22,327 nt of DNA, from assembly GCA_937891125.1 (NCBI GenBank), contig CALAEZ010000240.1, positions 1-22,327 on the forward strand, written 5' to 3'. The notes beneath the pieces are model-generated. The model saw nothing but the letters and a program-made list of their open reading frames with translations. It searched no databases and was not told where the DNA came from. How positions within the stretch are numbered: the first letter of the stretch is position 1; each line of letters starts with the position of its first letter. This DNA comes from an uncultured Treponema sp. GTDB taxonomy: Bacteria > Spirochaetota > Spirochaetia > Treponematales > Treponemataceae. The position numbers were made by a program, and so were the translations under genes. Shown piece after piece: positions 7,933-14,167 of the stretch.

Positions 7933-8871
7933 ATGCTACTCATGCAATATACGCTTATTTATGCTTCTGTTTTGATTTTTGTCGCATACGGCGGCATGTT
8001 CAGCGAGCGAAGCGGCACGATAAACCTCGGTCTTGAAGGCGTTATGGTTATGGGAGCGCTTGGTGGCGCCTTTACTCTATATGCACTTCCCGCTACGCTC
8101 CCTGCCGCCGTGATTATCGTCTCAACGCTGTTGAGCGCCATTCTATTCGGTATGCTGTATTCACTGTTGCTTGCCGTAGCAGCCATTAACTTTAAGGCAG
8201 ACCAGACGCTTGTCGGCACGGCAATGAACATGCTTGCCACCGCCGCATCGGTCGTCATTGTAAAGGCCTTCAACAATGCACGCAGTGGCGGGCAAAATCC
8301 GTCGGCAATCATCGAATACATTCAGACGCGCAAGGTCTTTTTGATAAAGCTTGCAGGAAGCGAGTTTAACATCTACATGATTTTAACACTGGTGCTGATT
8401 GCCGTTTCTTACATCGTGCTCTTTAAGACGCGCTTTGGCTTACGACTTATGGCATGTGGCGAATTTCCGCAGGCTGCCGACAGCGTAGGCATTAACGTGT
8501 ACAAAATGCGCTATGCTGGCGTGCTCATTTCTGGCTTTTGCGGTGGCATTGGCGGCATAATCTACATTTCGGCAGCAAACAGCCAGTGGGATTTTATGTA
8601 TGGCGTCGCCGGCGCTGGCTTTTTAGCCCTGGCGGTTATGATTTTTGGTCAGTGGAATCCACTTAAAATTGCGGCAAGCGCGCTTTTGTTTGGCGTATTT
8701 AGAGCAGTTGCTGACACCTACTCTGCCTTTGACGCACTTGTGCACTTAGTTCCTGGCGACGTGTATAAAATGCTTCCCTACATTATTTCACTCATCGTAC
8801 TTGCCTTTACCTCAAAGAAATCCCGCGCTCCTAAGGCAGAAGGCATTCCCTATGATAAAGGAGTCCGCTAA
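7933..8871 (+). CDS. pnrE: Nucleoside ABC transporter, permease 2 (NupQ/PnrE type)
   Basis: This 312-aa inner-membrane permease is the second subunit of the pair and is shorter than the first, as usual in this family. It carries the typical N-terminal motif ERSGTINLGLEGVMVMGA and about seven to eight hydrophobic segments, ending with LPYIISLIVLAFTSKK. AGGAG lies 10 bases before the start. A second ATG three codons later could serve instead. Its TAA overlaps the ATG of yicC (TAATG), so YicC synthesis is probably coupled to transporter synthesis. Confidence 0.92.
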   Translation: MLLMQYTLIYASVLIFVAYGGMFSERSGTINLGLEGVMVMGALGGAFTLYALPATLPAAVIIVSTLLSAILFGMLYSLLLAVAAINFKADQTLVGTAMNMLATAASVVIVKAFNNARSGGQNPSAIIEYIQTRKVFLIKLAGSEFNIYMILTLVLIAVSYIVLFKTRFGLRLMACGEFPQAADSVGINVYKMRYAGVLISGFCGGIGGIIYISAANSQWDFMYGVAGAGFLALAVMIFGQWNPLKIAASALLFGVFRAVADTYSAFDALVHLVPGDVYKMLPYIISLIVLAFTSKKSRAPKAEGIPYDKGVR

Positions 8872-9746
8872 TGAATAGCATGACAGGATACGGCTTTAAG
8901 GAAGCCGTTGTAGACAACACGCAAATCAGCGTAGAAATAAAGTCAGTCAACAGCCGTTTTTTAGATGTAAGCATATACCTTCCGCCGTTTTTAAACCCGC
9001 TTGAAGCGCGCGTGCGGAAGCTGGTCAGCGAAAAAATCGTTCGCGGCAAGGTAGACCTTACCATACGGGTGCGCGACACGACGTCAACAGCCAGCGTACA
9101 TGCAGACCCGGCTGCAGCCGTTGCCTACCGCGATGCGATTGCAGAAATTGCACGGGCGCTCGGCAAAAGTGAAAGCGACATTCCGCTCAGCCTGATTATT
9201 GCGCAGGAAGGCGTTTTAAACATTACCCATGAATACGACGCCGAGCGGTACTGGGAGAAAATTGAAGGCATATTTTCCGAAGTGCTTGCAACATTCTGCA
9301 GCGACCGCGCGCGTGAAGGAAAAAATCTGGAAAAAGACCTGTTAAGCAAGCTCGACACCTTAGACACGTGCGCCGCCTTTTTTAAGGAATGGCAGCCGCA
9401 AATGGAAGCAAAGTTTAAAGAGCAGATTGTAAAGAAATTTACTGAGCTGTTAGGCGACAAGGCGGACGAAAACCGCATCATGCAGGAAACAGCAGCGCTT
9501 TTAGTGCGCTACACCATAAATGAGGAAATCATCCGCCTGCACAGCCATCTTGCGGCGTTACGCAACGCATTTACTGGCGGCGACGGAGAAGCGCCGGGAA
9601 AGCGCATTGATTTTATCTGTCAGGAAGCAAACCGCGAAATAAACACGATTGGAAGCAAGAATCAGTTTACCGAGGTCGGCGCGATGGTCATAAAGGCAAA
9701 GGATGCGCTTGAAAACATCCGTGAACAGGCAAAGAATGTGGAATAA
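8871..9746 (+). CDS. yicC: YicC family endoribonuclease-like protein
   Basis: The 291-aa product matches the whole YicC family in length and ends. The N-terminus reads MNSMTGYGF, followed by the conserved VEIKSVNSRFLDVSIYLPP and KIVRGKVDLTIRVR. The C-terminal DUF1732-type region contains GKRIDFICQEANREINTIGS, and the protein ends in the expected ENIREQ helix. E. coli YicC has been linked to RNA cleavage and small-RNA turnover, so a cytoplasmic ribonuclease role is likely but not shown here. The start overlaps the permease stop by one base, with GGAG just upstream. A terminator follows 35 bases after the stop. Genetic linkage to a nucleoside importer is unusual and may only reflect operon packing. 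Confidence 0.93.
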   Translation: MNSMTGYGFKEAVVDNTQISVEIKSVNSRFLDVSIYLPPFLNPLEARVRKLVSEKIVRGKVDLTIRVRDTTSTASVHADPAAAVAYRDAIAEIARALGKSESDIPLSLIIAQEGVLNITHEYDAERYWEKIEGIFSEVLATFCSDRAREGKNLEKDLLSKLDTLDTCAAFFKEWQPQMEAKFKEQIVKKFTELLGDKADENRIMQETAALLVRYTINEEIIRLHSHLAALRNAFTGGDGEAPGKRIDFICQEANREINTIGSKNQFTEVGAMVIKAKDALENIREQAKNVE

Positions 9747-9752
9747 GTCGGT

Positions 9753-9774
9753 CGTGCGACATCCGTGTCGCACG
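9753..9774. repeat. Perfect 9-bp hairpin with TCCG loop
   Basis: CGTGCGACA and TGTCGCACG flank the tetraloop TCCG, which fits the unusually stable UNCG class. It begins 7 bases after the yicC stop and has no T-tract, so it is not a terminator by itself. It could protect the 3' end of the mRNA or be a copy of a dispersed palindromic repeat. Confidence 0.6.
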
Positions 9775-9780
9775 GTCTCT

Positions 9781-9810
9781 GACGGAAAGTAAGCTTTCCG
9801 TCTTTGCTTT
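9781..9810 (+). terminator. Intrinsic terminator of the transporter-yicC operon
   Basis: GACGGAAAG (9781-9789) pairs perfectly with CTTTCCGTC (9794-9802) across a 4-base loop and is followed by TTTGCTTT. The position after the last plus-strand gene and before the convergent gene fits rho-independent termination. Confidence 0.75.
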
Positions 9811-9824
9811 CTCCGCGGTGTGCA

Positions 9825-9855
9825 TAAAAAACCACGCCGTGTGCGGGCGTGGTTT
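9825..9855 (-). terminator. Intrinsic terminator of the pnrA-like gene
   Basis: AAACCACGCC (9829-9838) pairs with GGCGTGGTTT (9846-9855) in a 10-bp stem with a 7-base loop. On the minus strand the stem runs into six T. It lies 20 bases past the stop of the minus-strand lipoprotein gene. Confidence 0.8.
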
Positions 9856-9875
9856 GTGACACAAAACGGGCGTGT

Positions 9876-10979
9876 CTATTTTATGTTCTGGTAGACGTTT
9901 ACCTTAACGGCAGTTTCCGGAAGCGCGTCAATGTTGTTAGACACAGCAACCTTCTTTTCAAACACGTTTGAAACCAACGCTTTGTAATCATCAATCGTAA
10001 AGTTTGTCATCGTCCAGCTGTCAGTCGGAAGACCAACATAGTTTACTGACAAATCTGAGCCAGAAACGAGTCCCAATGACTGCACCTTGCCAGCGTATTT
10101 TTCCCATTCGCCAGCCTGAATAGATGCAAGCACCGCGTTAACCGTAGCACCCAAGCCCTTCATTGCAGACGTTACACACATGCCGTCACCATAGTTGTTA
10201 ATAAGCGCAGACTGGTCGGTATCAACGCCGATAACCTTGCCGCCAACCTTTGCTGCCGCTTCACAAGCACTCGTCCAAATGCCACCGCCACAGGCAAAGA
10301 CAGCCTCTACACCACGGTTCTTGTACCAGCCGTCCATGGTTGCTGTAATCGTCTGATCACCATAAAACTGACCGCCGTATACGTACTCAACCGTAACGTC
10401 ATCAGCAATGTTCATATCGACAGCAGCAGCATTAGCGCCCTGTACAAAGCCGTACCCAAAGCGGATAACCGCAGGAACAGCCATACCTCCTAAGAAGCCA
10501 ACATGCTTGTAGCCTTCTTTTACCGCTGCATAGCCGGCAAAAAAGCCTGGAATCTCCTCTGCATACACGGCACAGAAAACGTTTTCAGGAACCTCAGCGC
10601 CACCTAAATCGCCCTCGCCAATGTCAAGACCGATAAATTTTGCATCCTTGTAGTCCTTGGCAACCTGCGTGATTGCTTCGCCAAACAAAAAGCCTGGAAG
10701 CACGATAACATTGTAGCCATCCTGGTATGCGGCATCGATTGAAGCAATACGATCTGCGGTAGAATCGCCAGCTGGCTTATAGTACTGGAAATCAAGTTTT
10801 GCCGTTTCAGCATAATCCTTACAAGCCTGATACGTTGTCTGGTTAAAAGACTGGTCGGTAATGTCGCCAGAATCTGTTACCATAGCAATACGAACAGCGT
10901 TTTTTTCTGCTGTTTTTTTGCTACAGGCAGAAAGGCAAAGTGCCACTGCTGCCACTGCGAAAAGTACAATCTTTTTCAT
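9876..10979 (-). CDS. pnrA: PnrA/BmpA-type nucleoside-binding lipoprotein
   Basis: This 367-aa lipoprotein has a classic signal (LCLSAC, Cys19). It belongs to the Bmp/Med family of periplasmic binding proteins: AMVTDSGDITDQSFNQ at the start of the mature domain, NVIVLPGFLFGEAI, VFACGGGIWTSACEAA and KVIGVDTDQSAL. T. pallidum TmpC/PnrA, of the same family, binds purine nucleosides, so this is the likely substrate receptor of the transporter at 5215-8871. Here it is convergent with the transporter and separated from it by yicC, each side having its own terminator, so receptor and transporter are transcribed independently. GGAGG lies 4 bases before the ATG. Upstream are a strong promoter and a long leader hairpin. 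The exact nucleoside is not readable from sequence. Confidence 0.88.
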   Translation of the reverse strand: MKKIVLFAVAAVALCLSACSKKTAEKNAVRIAMVTDSGDITDQSFNQTTYQACKDYAETAKLDFQYYKPAGDSTADRIASIDAAYQDGYNVIVLPGFLFGEAITQVAKDYKDAKFIGLDIGEGDLGGAEVPENVFCAVYAEEIPGFFAGYAAVKEGYKHVGFLGGMAVPAVIRFGYGFVQGANAAAVDMNIADDVTVEYVYGGQFYGDQTITATMDGWYKNRGVEAVFACGGGIWTSACEAAAKVGGKVIGVDTDQSALINNYGDGMCVTSAMKGLGATVNAVLASIQAGEWEKYAGKVQSLGLVSGSDLSVNYVGLPTDSWTMTNFTIDDYKALVSNVFEKKVAVSNNIDALPETAVKVNVYQNIK

Positions 10980-11015
10980 TTTTCCTCCAAAAAATGAGTA
11001 TAAAAGATATGGTAG

Positions 11016-11052
11016 GCGCTTAAAAAAATCGCCTTGTCGATTTCTTAAACGC
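11016..11052 (-). promoter_or_regulatory. Long hairpin at the 5' end of the pnrA-like mRNA leader
   Basis: On the minus strand GCGTTTAAGAAATCG and CGATTTTTTTAAGCGC fold into about 15 base pairs (two G-U, one bulged U) around the loop ACAAGG. The predicted transcription start near 11053 places it at the very 5' end, so it may stabilise the mRNA or regulate it. The seven T lie inside the 3' arm, so it is not a standard terminator. I see no match to the purine riboswitch core. Confidence 0.5.
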
Positions 11053-11059
11053 TCCCCCT

Positions 11060-11088
11060 ATTATACCTAAAGCATGCCCAAGTGTCAT
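11060..11088 (-). promoter_or_regulatory. Strong promoter of the pnrA-like gene
   Basis: ATGACA (11088-11083) and TATAAT (11065-11060) are separated by 17 bases on the minus strand, close to sigma-70 consensus. The -35 lies 15 bases after the murC stop, and no terminator separates the two genes, so some read-through from murC is possible. Confidence 0.8.
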
Positions 11089-11103
11089 GCATTTAGGGTA
11101 TTC

Positions 11104-12636
11104 TCAAAGCTTTTCAAGCACCAGCTTTCCAACCTTCCAGTTGTCGCCGGCACCCATAGTCACAAAAAGATAGCCGTCAGATGAGCCACTCGGCTTTGAA
11201 AGCGCGGTAAGCACAACCTGAGCTGCCTCTTCAAAGGTTTCTGCATAGACACAGGCAGGATTATGCGCCTTTGTCCGCTCTGCTAACAGCTCGCCCGTAA
11301 CGGAAGAGTCATCAGCATTCTCGCGCGCGCTTGCATAAATCTTGTTGATAATAACAAAATCTGCGTCAGCAAAGGAAGAAGCAAATTCCTCTAACAGTGC
11401 CTGCGTTCGTGTGTAGGTATGGCTCATAAAATCGACAATGATTGTATGATTTTTGTAGAATGTGCGGTAGCCAGAAAGCGTTGTTTTTATCGCTGTCGGA
11501 TGGTGACCGTAATCGTCAAGCACAATAAGCGGCTCGCCAAGCGGCGTTTTGGTGCGTGCAATAATCTCGCTTCTTCGCCGCCCACCGCTAAAGGAAAGAA
11601 GCGCCGCCTGTAAGCGCTCCTCATACAATGCAGGCTGTTTTCCTGCCGACAAAAGCAACGCGGAAACAAGTGCAAGCGCAGCGGCAGCATTCCGCACGGT
11701 ATGCTCGCCAGGAACAGAAAGCGCCCATTCACCCAAAATGTGCGCGGCCGCTGCAGCCGCTCCTCCAAGCGTAAAAAACTGCTTTCCGCCTTCTACGCGA
11801 CCAAGTATGATATGCACACCGGCCTCACACGCTTCACTCGTTCCATACGGCACGGCGTGTATATCGTCTCGCCTTGTAAGCGCACGACTCACCGCATCAC
11901 AGGCGCCGCGGTCGTCAGCGCAGTAAAACACCTCGCCGCCGTGTGGCAGCAGGCAGATATAGTCAACAAATGCCGCACAAATGTCTTCATACGTCGGGTA
12001 ATAATCCTGATGATCACTTTCTACGCTTGTTAAAATGATTTTCTGCGGGCTAAAGGACATAAAGTGGCGCTGATACTCGCAGGTTTCGGCAACAAAATAA
12101 TGCTCCGCGCCAGCAGGCTCGCTCTTAAACGCCGCGTTCGACATCGTGCAACCGCCGCCAGAGCCAAAGCTTGCAATAACAGAGCCGGCAAGAACCTGAG
12201 ACGGCAGGTCAGTTGCCTGTAAAAGTGTGCCGACCATGCCGGTCGTTGTCGTCTTTCCATGCACGCCGCAAACGCCTGCACTGTAGGCAGTGCGGGAAAC
12301 AGCGCCGAGCGCTTCGGTATACAGCAAAATGGGAAGCCCCCGCCGAGAAGCCTCCTGTAAGTCAGGATTTTTTTCTACGCTGTAAGCACTTGAATGAATG
12401 ACATACTGAATGTCTGCCGTAATATTTTTTTCGCTAAACGGTTTTGCCTGCAGCCCCAGCTTTTCAAGCACCTCGTCGGTATAAAAGCGCTCGCTTACAT
12501 CGCTTCCGGTAATAACTGCACCGCGCGCATGTAGAATCTCTACCAGGGCAACCATACCCGTTCCCTTAATGCCAACAAAATGGATATGTACACCACGCAC
12601 CTCGCGCGGTAAGTCTTTTACGGTCATCGCTTCCAT
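11104..12636 (-). CDS. murC: UDP-N-acetylmuramate--L-alanine ligase
   Basis: The product is 510 aa from the ATG at 12636 (507 from the ATG at 12627). MurC adds L-alanine to UDP-MurNAc in the cytoplasm using ATP. Motifs are the N-terminal nucleotide-binding loop HFVGIKGTGM, the ATP P-loop GVHGKTTTTG (about 130), SVESDHQDYY, LDDYGHHPTAI and VDFMSHTYTRT in the C-terminal domain, and KIYASARE. The ETCEYQRHF segment replaces the ADESD-type segment of proteobacterial MurC; I recall a similar form in treponemes. The Mpl ligase is an alternative but fits less well. The frame extends 96 codons further upstream to 12924, but that part runs antisense through recO and lies before the predicted promoter, so I exclude it. 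Neither start has a good Shine-Dalgarno site. Confidence 0.88.
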   Translation of the reverse strand: MEAMTVKDLPREVRGVHIHFVGIKGTGMVALVEILHARGAVITGSDVSERFYTDEVLEKLGLQAKPFSEKNITADIQYVIHSSAYSVEKNPDLQEASRRGLPILLYTEALGAVSRTAYSAGVCGVHGKTTTTGMVGTLLQATDLPSQVLAGSVIASFGSGGGCTMSNAAFKSEPAGAEHYFVAETCEYQRHFMSFSPQKIILTSVESDHQDYYPTYEDICAAFVDYICLLPHGGEVFYCADDRGACDAVSRALTRRDDIHAVPYGTSEACEAGVHIILGRVEGGKQFFTLGGAAAAAAHILGEWALSVPGEHTVRNAAAALALVSALLLSAGKQPALYEERLQAALLSFSGGRRRSEIIARTKTPLGEPLIVLDDYGHHPTAIKTTLSGYRTFYKNHTIIVDFMSHTYTRTQALLEEFASSFADADFVIINKIYASARENADDSSVTGELLAERTKAHNPACVYAETFEEAAQVVLTALSKPSGSSDGYLFVTMGAGDNWKVGKLVLEKL

Positions 12637-12645
12637 AACAAGTGT

Positions 12646-12651
12646 ATTATA
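12646..12651 (-). promoter_or_regulatory. -10 element of murC
   Basis: A perfect TATAAT lies on the minus strand only 9 bases before the ATG at 12636; a -35 near 12670 is poor. Transcription would start near 12639, giving a leader of about 3 nt, or about 12 nt if the ATG at 12627 is used. Confidence 0.5.
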
Positions 12652-12672
12652 GTCGTTATGCATTTTTTTTGC

Positions 12673-12678
12673 TACACT
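12673..12678 (+). promoter_or_regulatory. -10 element of recO
   Basis: TACACT lies 6 bases before the recO ATG at 12685, so the predicted transcription start falls on or beside the start codon. The -35 region (TAGTCG, 12650-12655) matches at only three positions and overlaps the murC -10. This weakens the call. Confidence 0.35.
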
Positions 12679-12684
12679 CTTTTT

Positions 12685-13485
12685 ATGAGCCGAAACAGTA
12701 CCGCCGAATCCCTTGTTCTTGCTACACAGCTCCAGGGAGAAAACAACCGCACCATTACGCTGCTTTCTCCAGAGGCAGGCGTCTATTACGCAACCCTTTT
12801 TGGCGGCGCTAAAAGCAAAATGCGCTCGCTCGTAAGCCCGTTTAACCGCGGCAAAATCTGGCTCTACACTGACGAAGCAAAACACACCAGTAAAATCACC
12901 GACTTTGACGTACAGCGCTACCACTTAAGCTTTCGGGAAAGCCTGTTTAAGAGCTGGGCAGCAACGCTCGCCGCAGAAATTGTCATAAAGACAAAATGCG
13001 CCGGAAGCGCTGCAGACTGCTATCGGCTTATAAATGGCTTTCTTGACGGCATGGAGCTTTCAGGTGAAAACGAAAGCAGACTTGGCCTTATCCGCTTTAT
13101 CTGGCGCTATCTTGCACTTCTGGGCATTCGCCCCCGCGCCACAAGATGCAGCTGGTGCAAAGGCACGCTGCTTGCCACCTCCATTCTGGGAGAAAAAGCG
13201 GCGCACACTGCAGCCGTCTACAACGAACAGGAAAACGGCTTTATCTGCATGGACTGCTTTTCGGGGAGCGAAGAAACAAAAAGCGTGCGCACAAGCCGAT
13301 TTACCCTTGGCACAAAATCTCTTACCTACCTTGAGGCAATAAGCAATTTAGAGCCAAAGGCGGTGCGCGCACTCAGCATTGACTCCGCTTCTTTTACGGA
13401 AATAAAAGCGCTCTGCTTTCATCTGCTTGAACAGGCGGTCGGCTCAAAACTGCTTGCACTTGAATCGGGCTTAGGTATTCTTTAA
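12685..13485 (+). CDS. recO: DNA repair protein RecO
   Basis: The product is 266 aa from the ATG at 12685 (MSRNSTAESLVLA), which matches the usual RecO start; an ATG at 12658 would add nine hydrophobic residues and lies before the predicted -10. RecO helps load RecA on gapped DNA with RecR. Visible features are the N-terminal OB fold (ESLVLATQLQGENNRTITLLS to YHLSF, about 1-80), a helical centre, and a zinc-finger-like pair of CxxC motifs (CSWC and CMDC, about residues 155 and 190) found in many but not all RecO proteins. The upstream sequence is T-rich and has no Shine-Dalgarno site. The gene stands alone between divergent murC and a convergent operon. Confidence 0.88.
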   Translation: MSRNSTAESLVLATQLQGENNRTITLLSPEAGVYYATLFGGAKSKMRSLVSPFNRGKIWLYTDEAKHTSKITDFDVQRYHLSFRESLFKSWAATLAAEIVIKTKCAGSAADCYRLINGFLDGMELSGENESRLGLIRFIWRYLALLGIRPRATRCSWCKGTLLATSILGEKAAHTAAVYNEQENGFICMDCFSGSEETKSVRTSRFTLGTKSLTYLEAISNLEPKAVRALSIDSASFTEIKALCFHLLEQAVGSKLLALESGLGIL

Positions 13486-13502
13486 AAAGCGCTCTAGCGC
13501 CT
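13484..13502 (-). terminator. Possible terminator of the 388-aa protein/trmB/ligA operon
   Basis: On the minus strand AGGCGC (13502-13497) pairs with GCGCTT (13492-13487), one G-U, around TAGA and is followed by T. It overlaps the recO stop. The stem is short, so the call is moderate. Confidence 0.45.
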
Positions 13503-13505
13503 TAC

Positions 13506-13523
13506 GCAGGTGCTTGCGCCTGC
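13506..13523. repeat. Hairpin with CTTG tetraloop downstream of recO
   Basis: GCAGGTG (13506-13512) pairs with CGCCTGC (13517-13523), seven pairs including one G-U, around CTTG. There is no T-run on either side. It may act as an mRNA 3'-end structure between the convergent genes. The remaining bases to 13576 are repeats of GCAAGC-like words, with no gene. Confidence 0.4.
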
Positions 13524-13576
13524 AGGCGGGTAGCATAGCAAGCAGGCAACACAGCAAGCGCTCCACCCTGCAATCA

Positions 13577-14164
13577 CTACATCGGCTCTAAAACCAAAAG
13601 CCCCTCAGAATCGGTAAGAATATCATACGTTTTTCCCATTTCACACTGCGCAAGATTAAGCGTGCGTATTTCAGAAAAGCGGGAAGAAAAGGTTCGTGTC
13701 ATTCCCAGCGCATAGAGCGCAAGGTGATAGAACGCATGCTTTTGCTCTTCCGTGCATGGCTCGCCTAACAGCATGCACTGCTTTCGATCCAGGTAGTAGT
13801 GCGCAATCGATGTGCCGCCAGCAGTCGCCTCTGACGGCCGAATCTTAAAGGGAAATACAAAGGTTTTTCCGCCAAAGGAAGCGGTGGTAAAGTCAAAAGA
13901 AAGAGAATCCGCCGTCCAGGAACGGTCGATGACAGCAAATTCGCGGCCAGCCGTGTCAAACAGACTAAAGCGTGCGCTCACCGTTCCCTTGCCACTGCCG
14001 TAAAAAAGCACACGAACAACAGGAAAGGCGGAAAAAGAAGGAACCGCGCGCACCGCAAAAAAGCAGCGGGCAAAAACCCATGCTTGCACGGCGAGCACCA
14101 CGCAAAATACAAGAATTGCCACAAAGCCGACAAAGCGGACTACAACCTCTCGTCCCTCTTTCAT
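13577..14164 (-). CDS. Single-pass membrane protein of unknown function
   Basis: This 195-aa protein has one clear membrane segment at about residues 9-33 (VVRFVGFVAILVFCVVLAVQ), followed by a domain of about 160 residues that probably lies outside the membrane. The domain has beta-like stretches (GTVSARFSLFDTAG, KTFVFPFKI) and a helical end. I recognise no family and no catalytic motif. It starts 3 bases after the ligA stop without a strong ribosome site, so it is probably translationally coupled to ligA. It is the last gene of the operon. The real gene status is supported by tight operon spacing and a credible membrane topology; its function is unknown. Confidence 0.7.
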   Translation of the reverse strand: MKEGREVVVRFVGFVAILVFCVVLAVQAWVFARCFFAVRAVPSFSAFPVVRVLFYGSGKGTVSARFSLFDTAGREFAVIDRSWTADSLSFDFTTASFGGKTFVFPFKIRPSEATAGGTSIAHYYLDRKQCMLLGEPCTEEQKHAFYHLALYALGMTRTFSSRFSEIRTLNLAQCEMGKTYDILTDSEGLLVLEPM

Positions 14165-14167
14165 GCG

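Noticed and set aside
10980..11103. Purine riboswitch ahead of the nucleoside-binding lipoprotein
   Set aside because: Conserved purine-aptamer core sequence and three-way junction are not visible. Only a single long hairpin is present.
12637..12924. N-terminal extension of the murC frame by 96 residues
   Set aside because: It runs antisense through recO, lies upstream of the predicted -10, and has no MurC-like sequence. The homologous part begins near the ATGs at 12636/12627.
13486..13576. GC-rich repeats of GCAAGC-like words between recO and the small membrane-protein gene as a CRISPR or tRNA
   Set aside because: Repeats are too short and irregular, and no cloverleaf can be drawn. Only small hairpins are supported.
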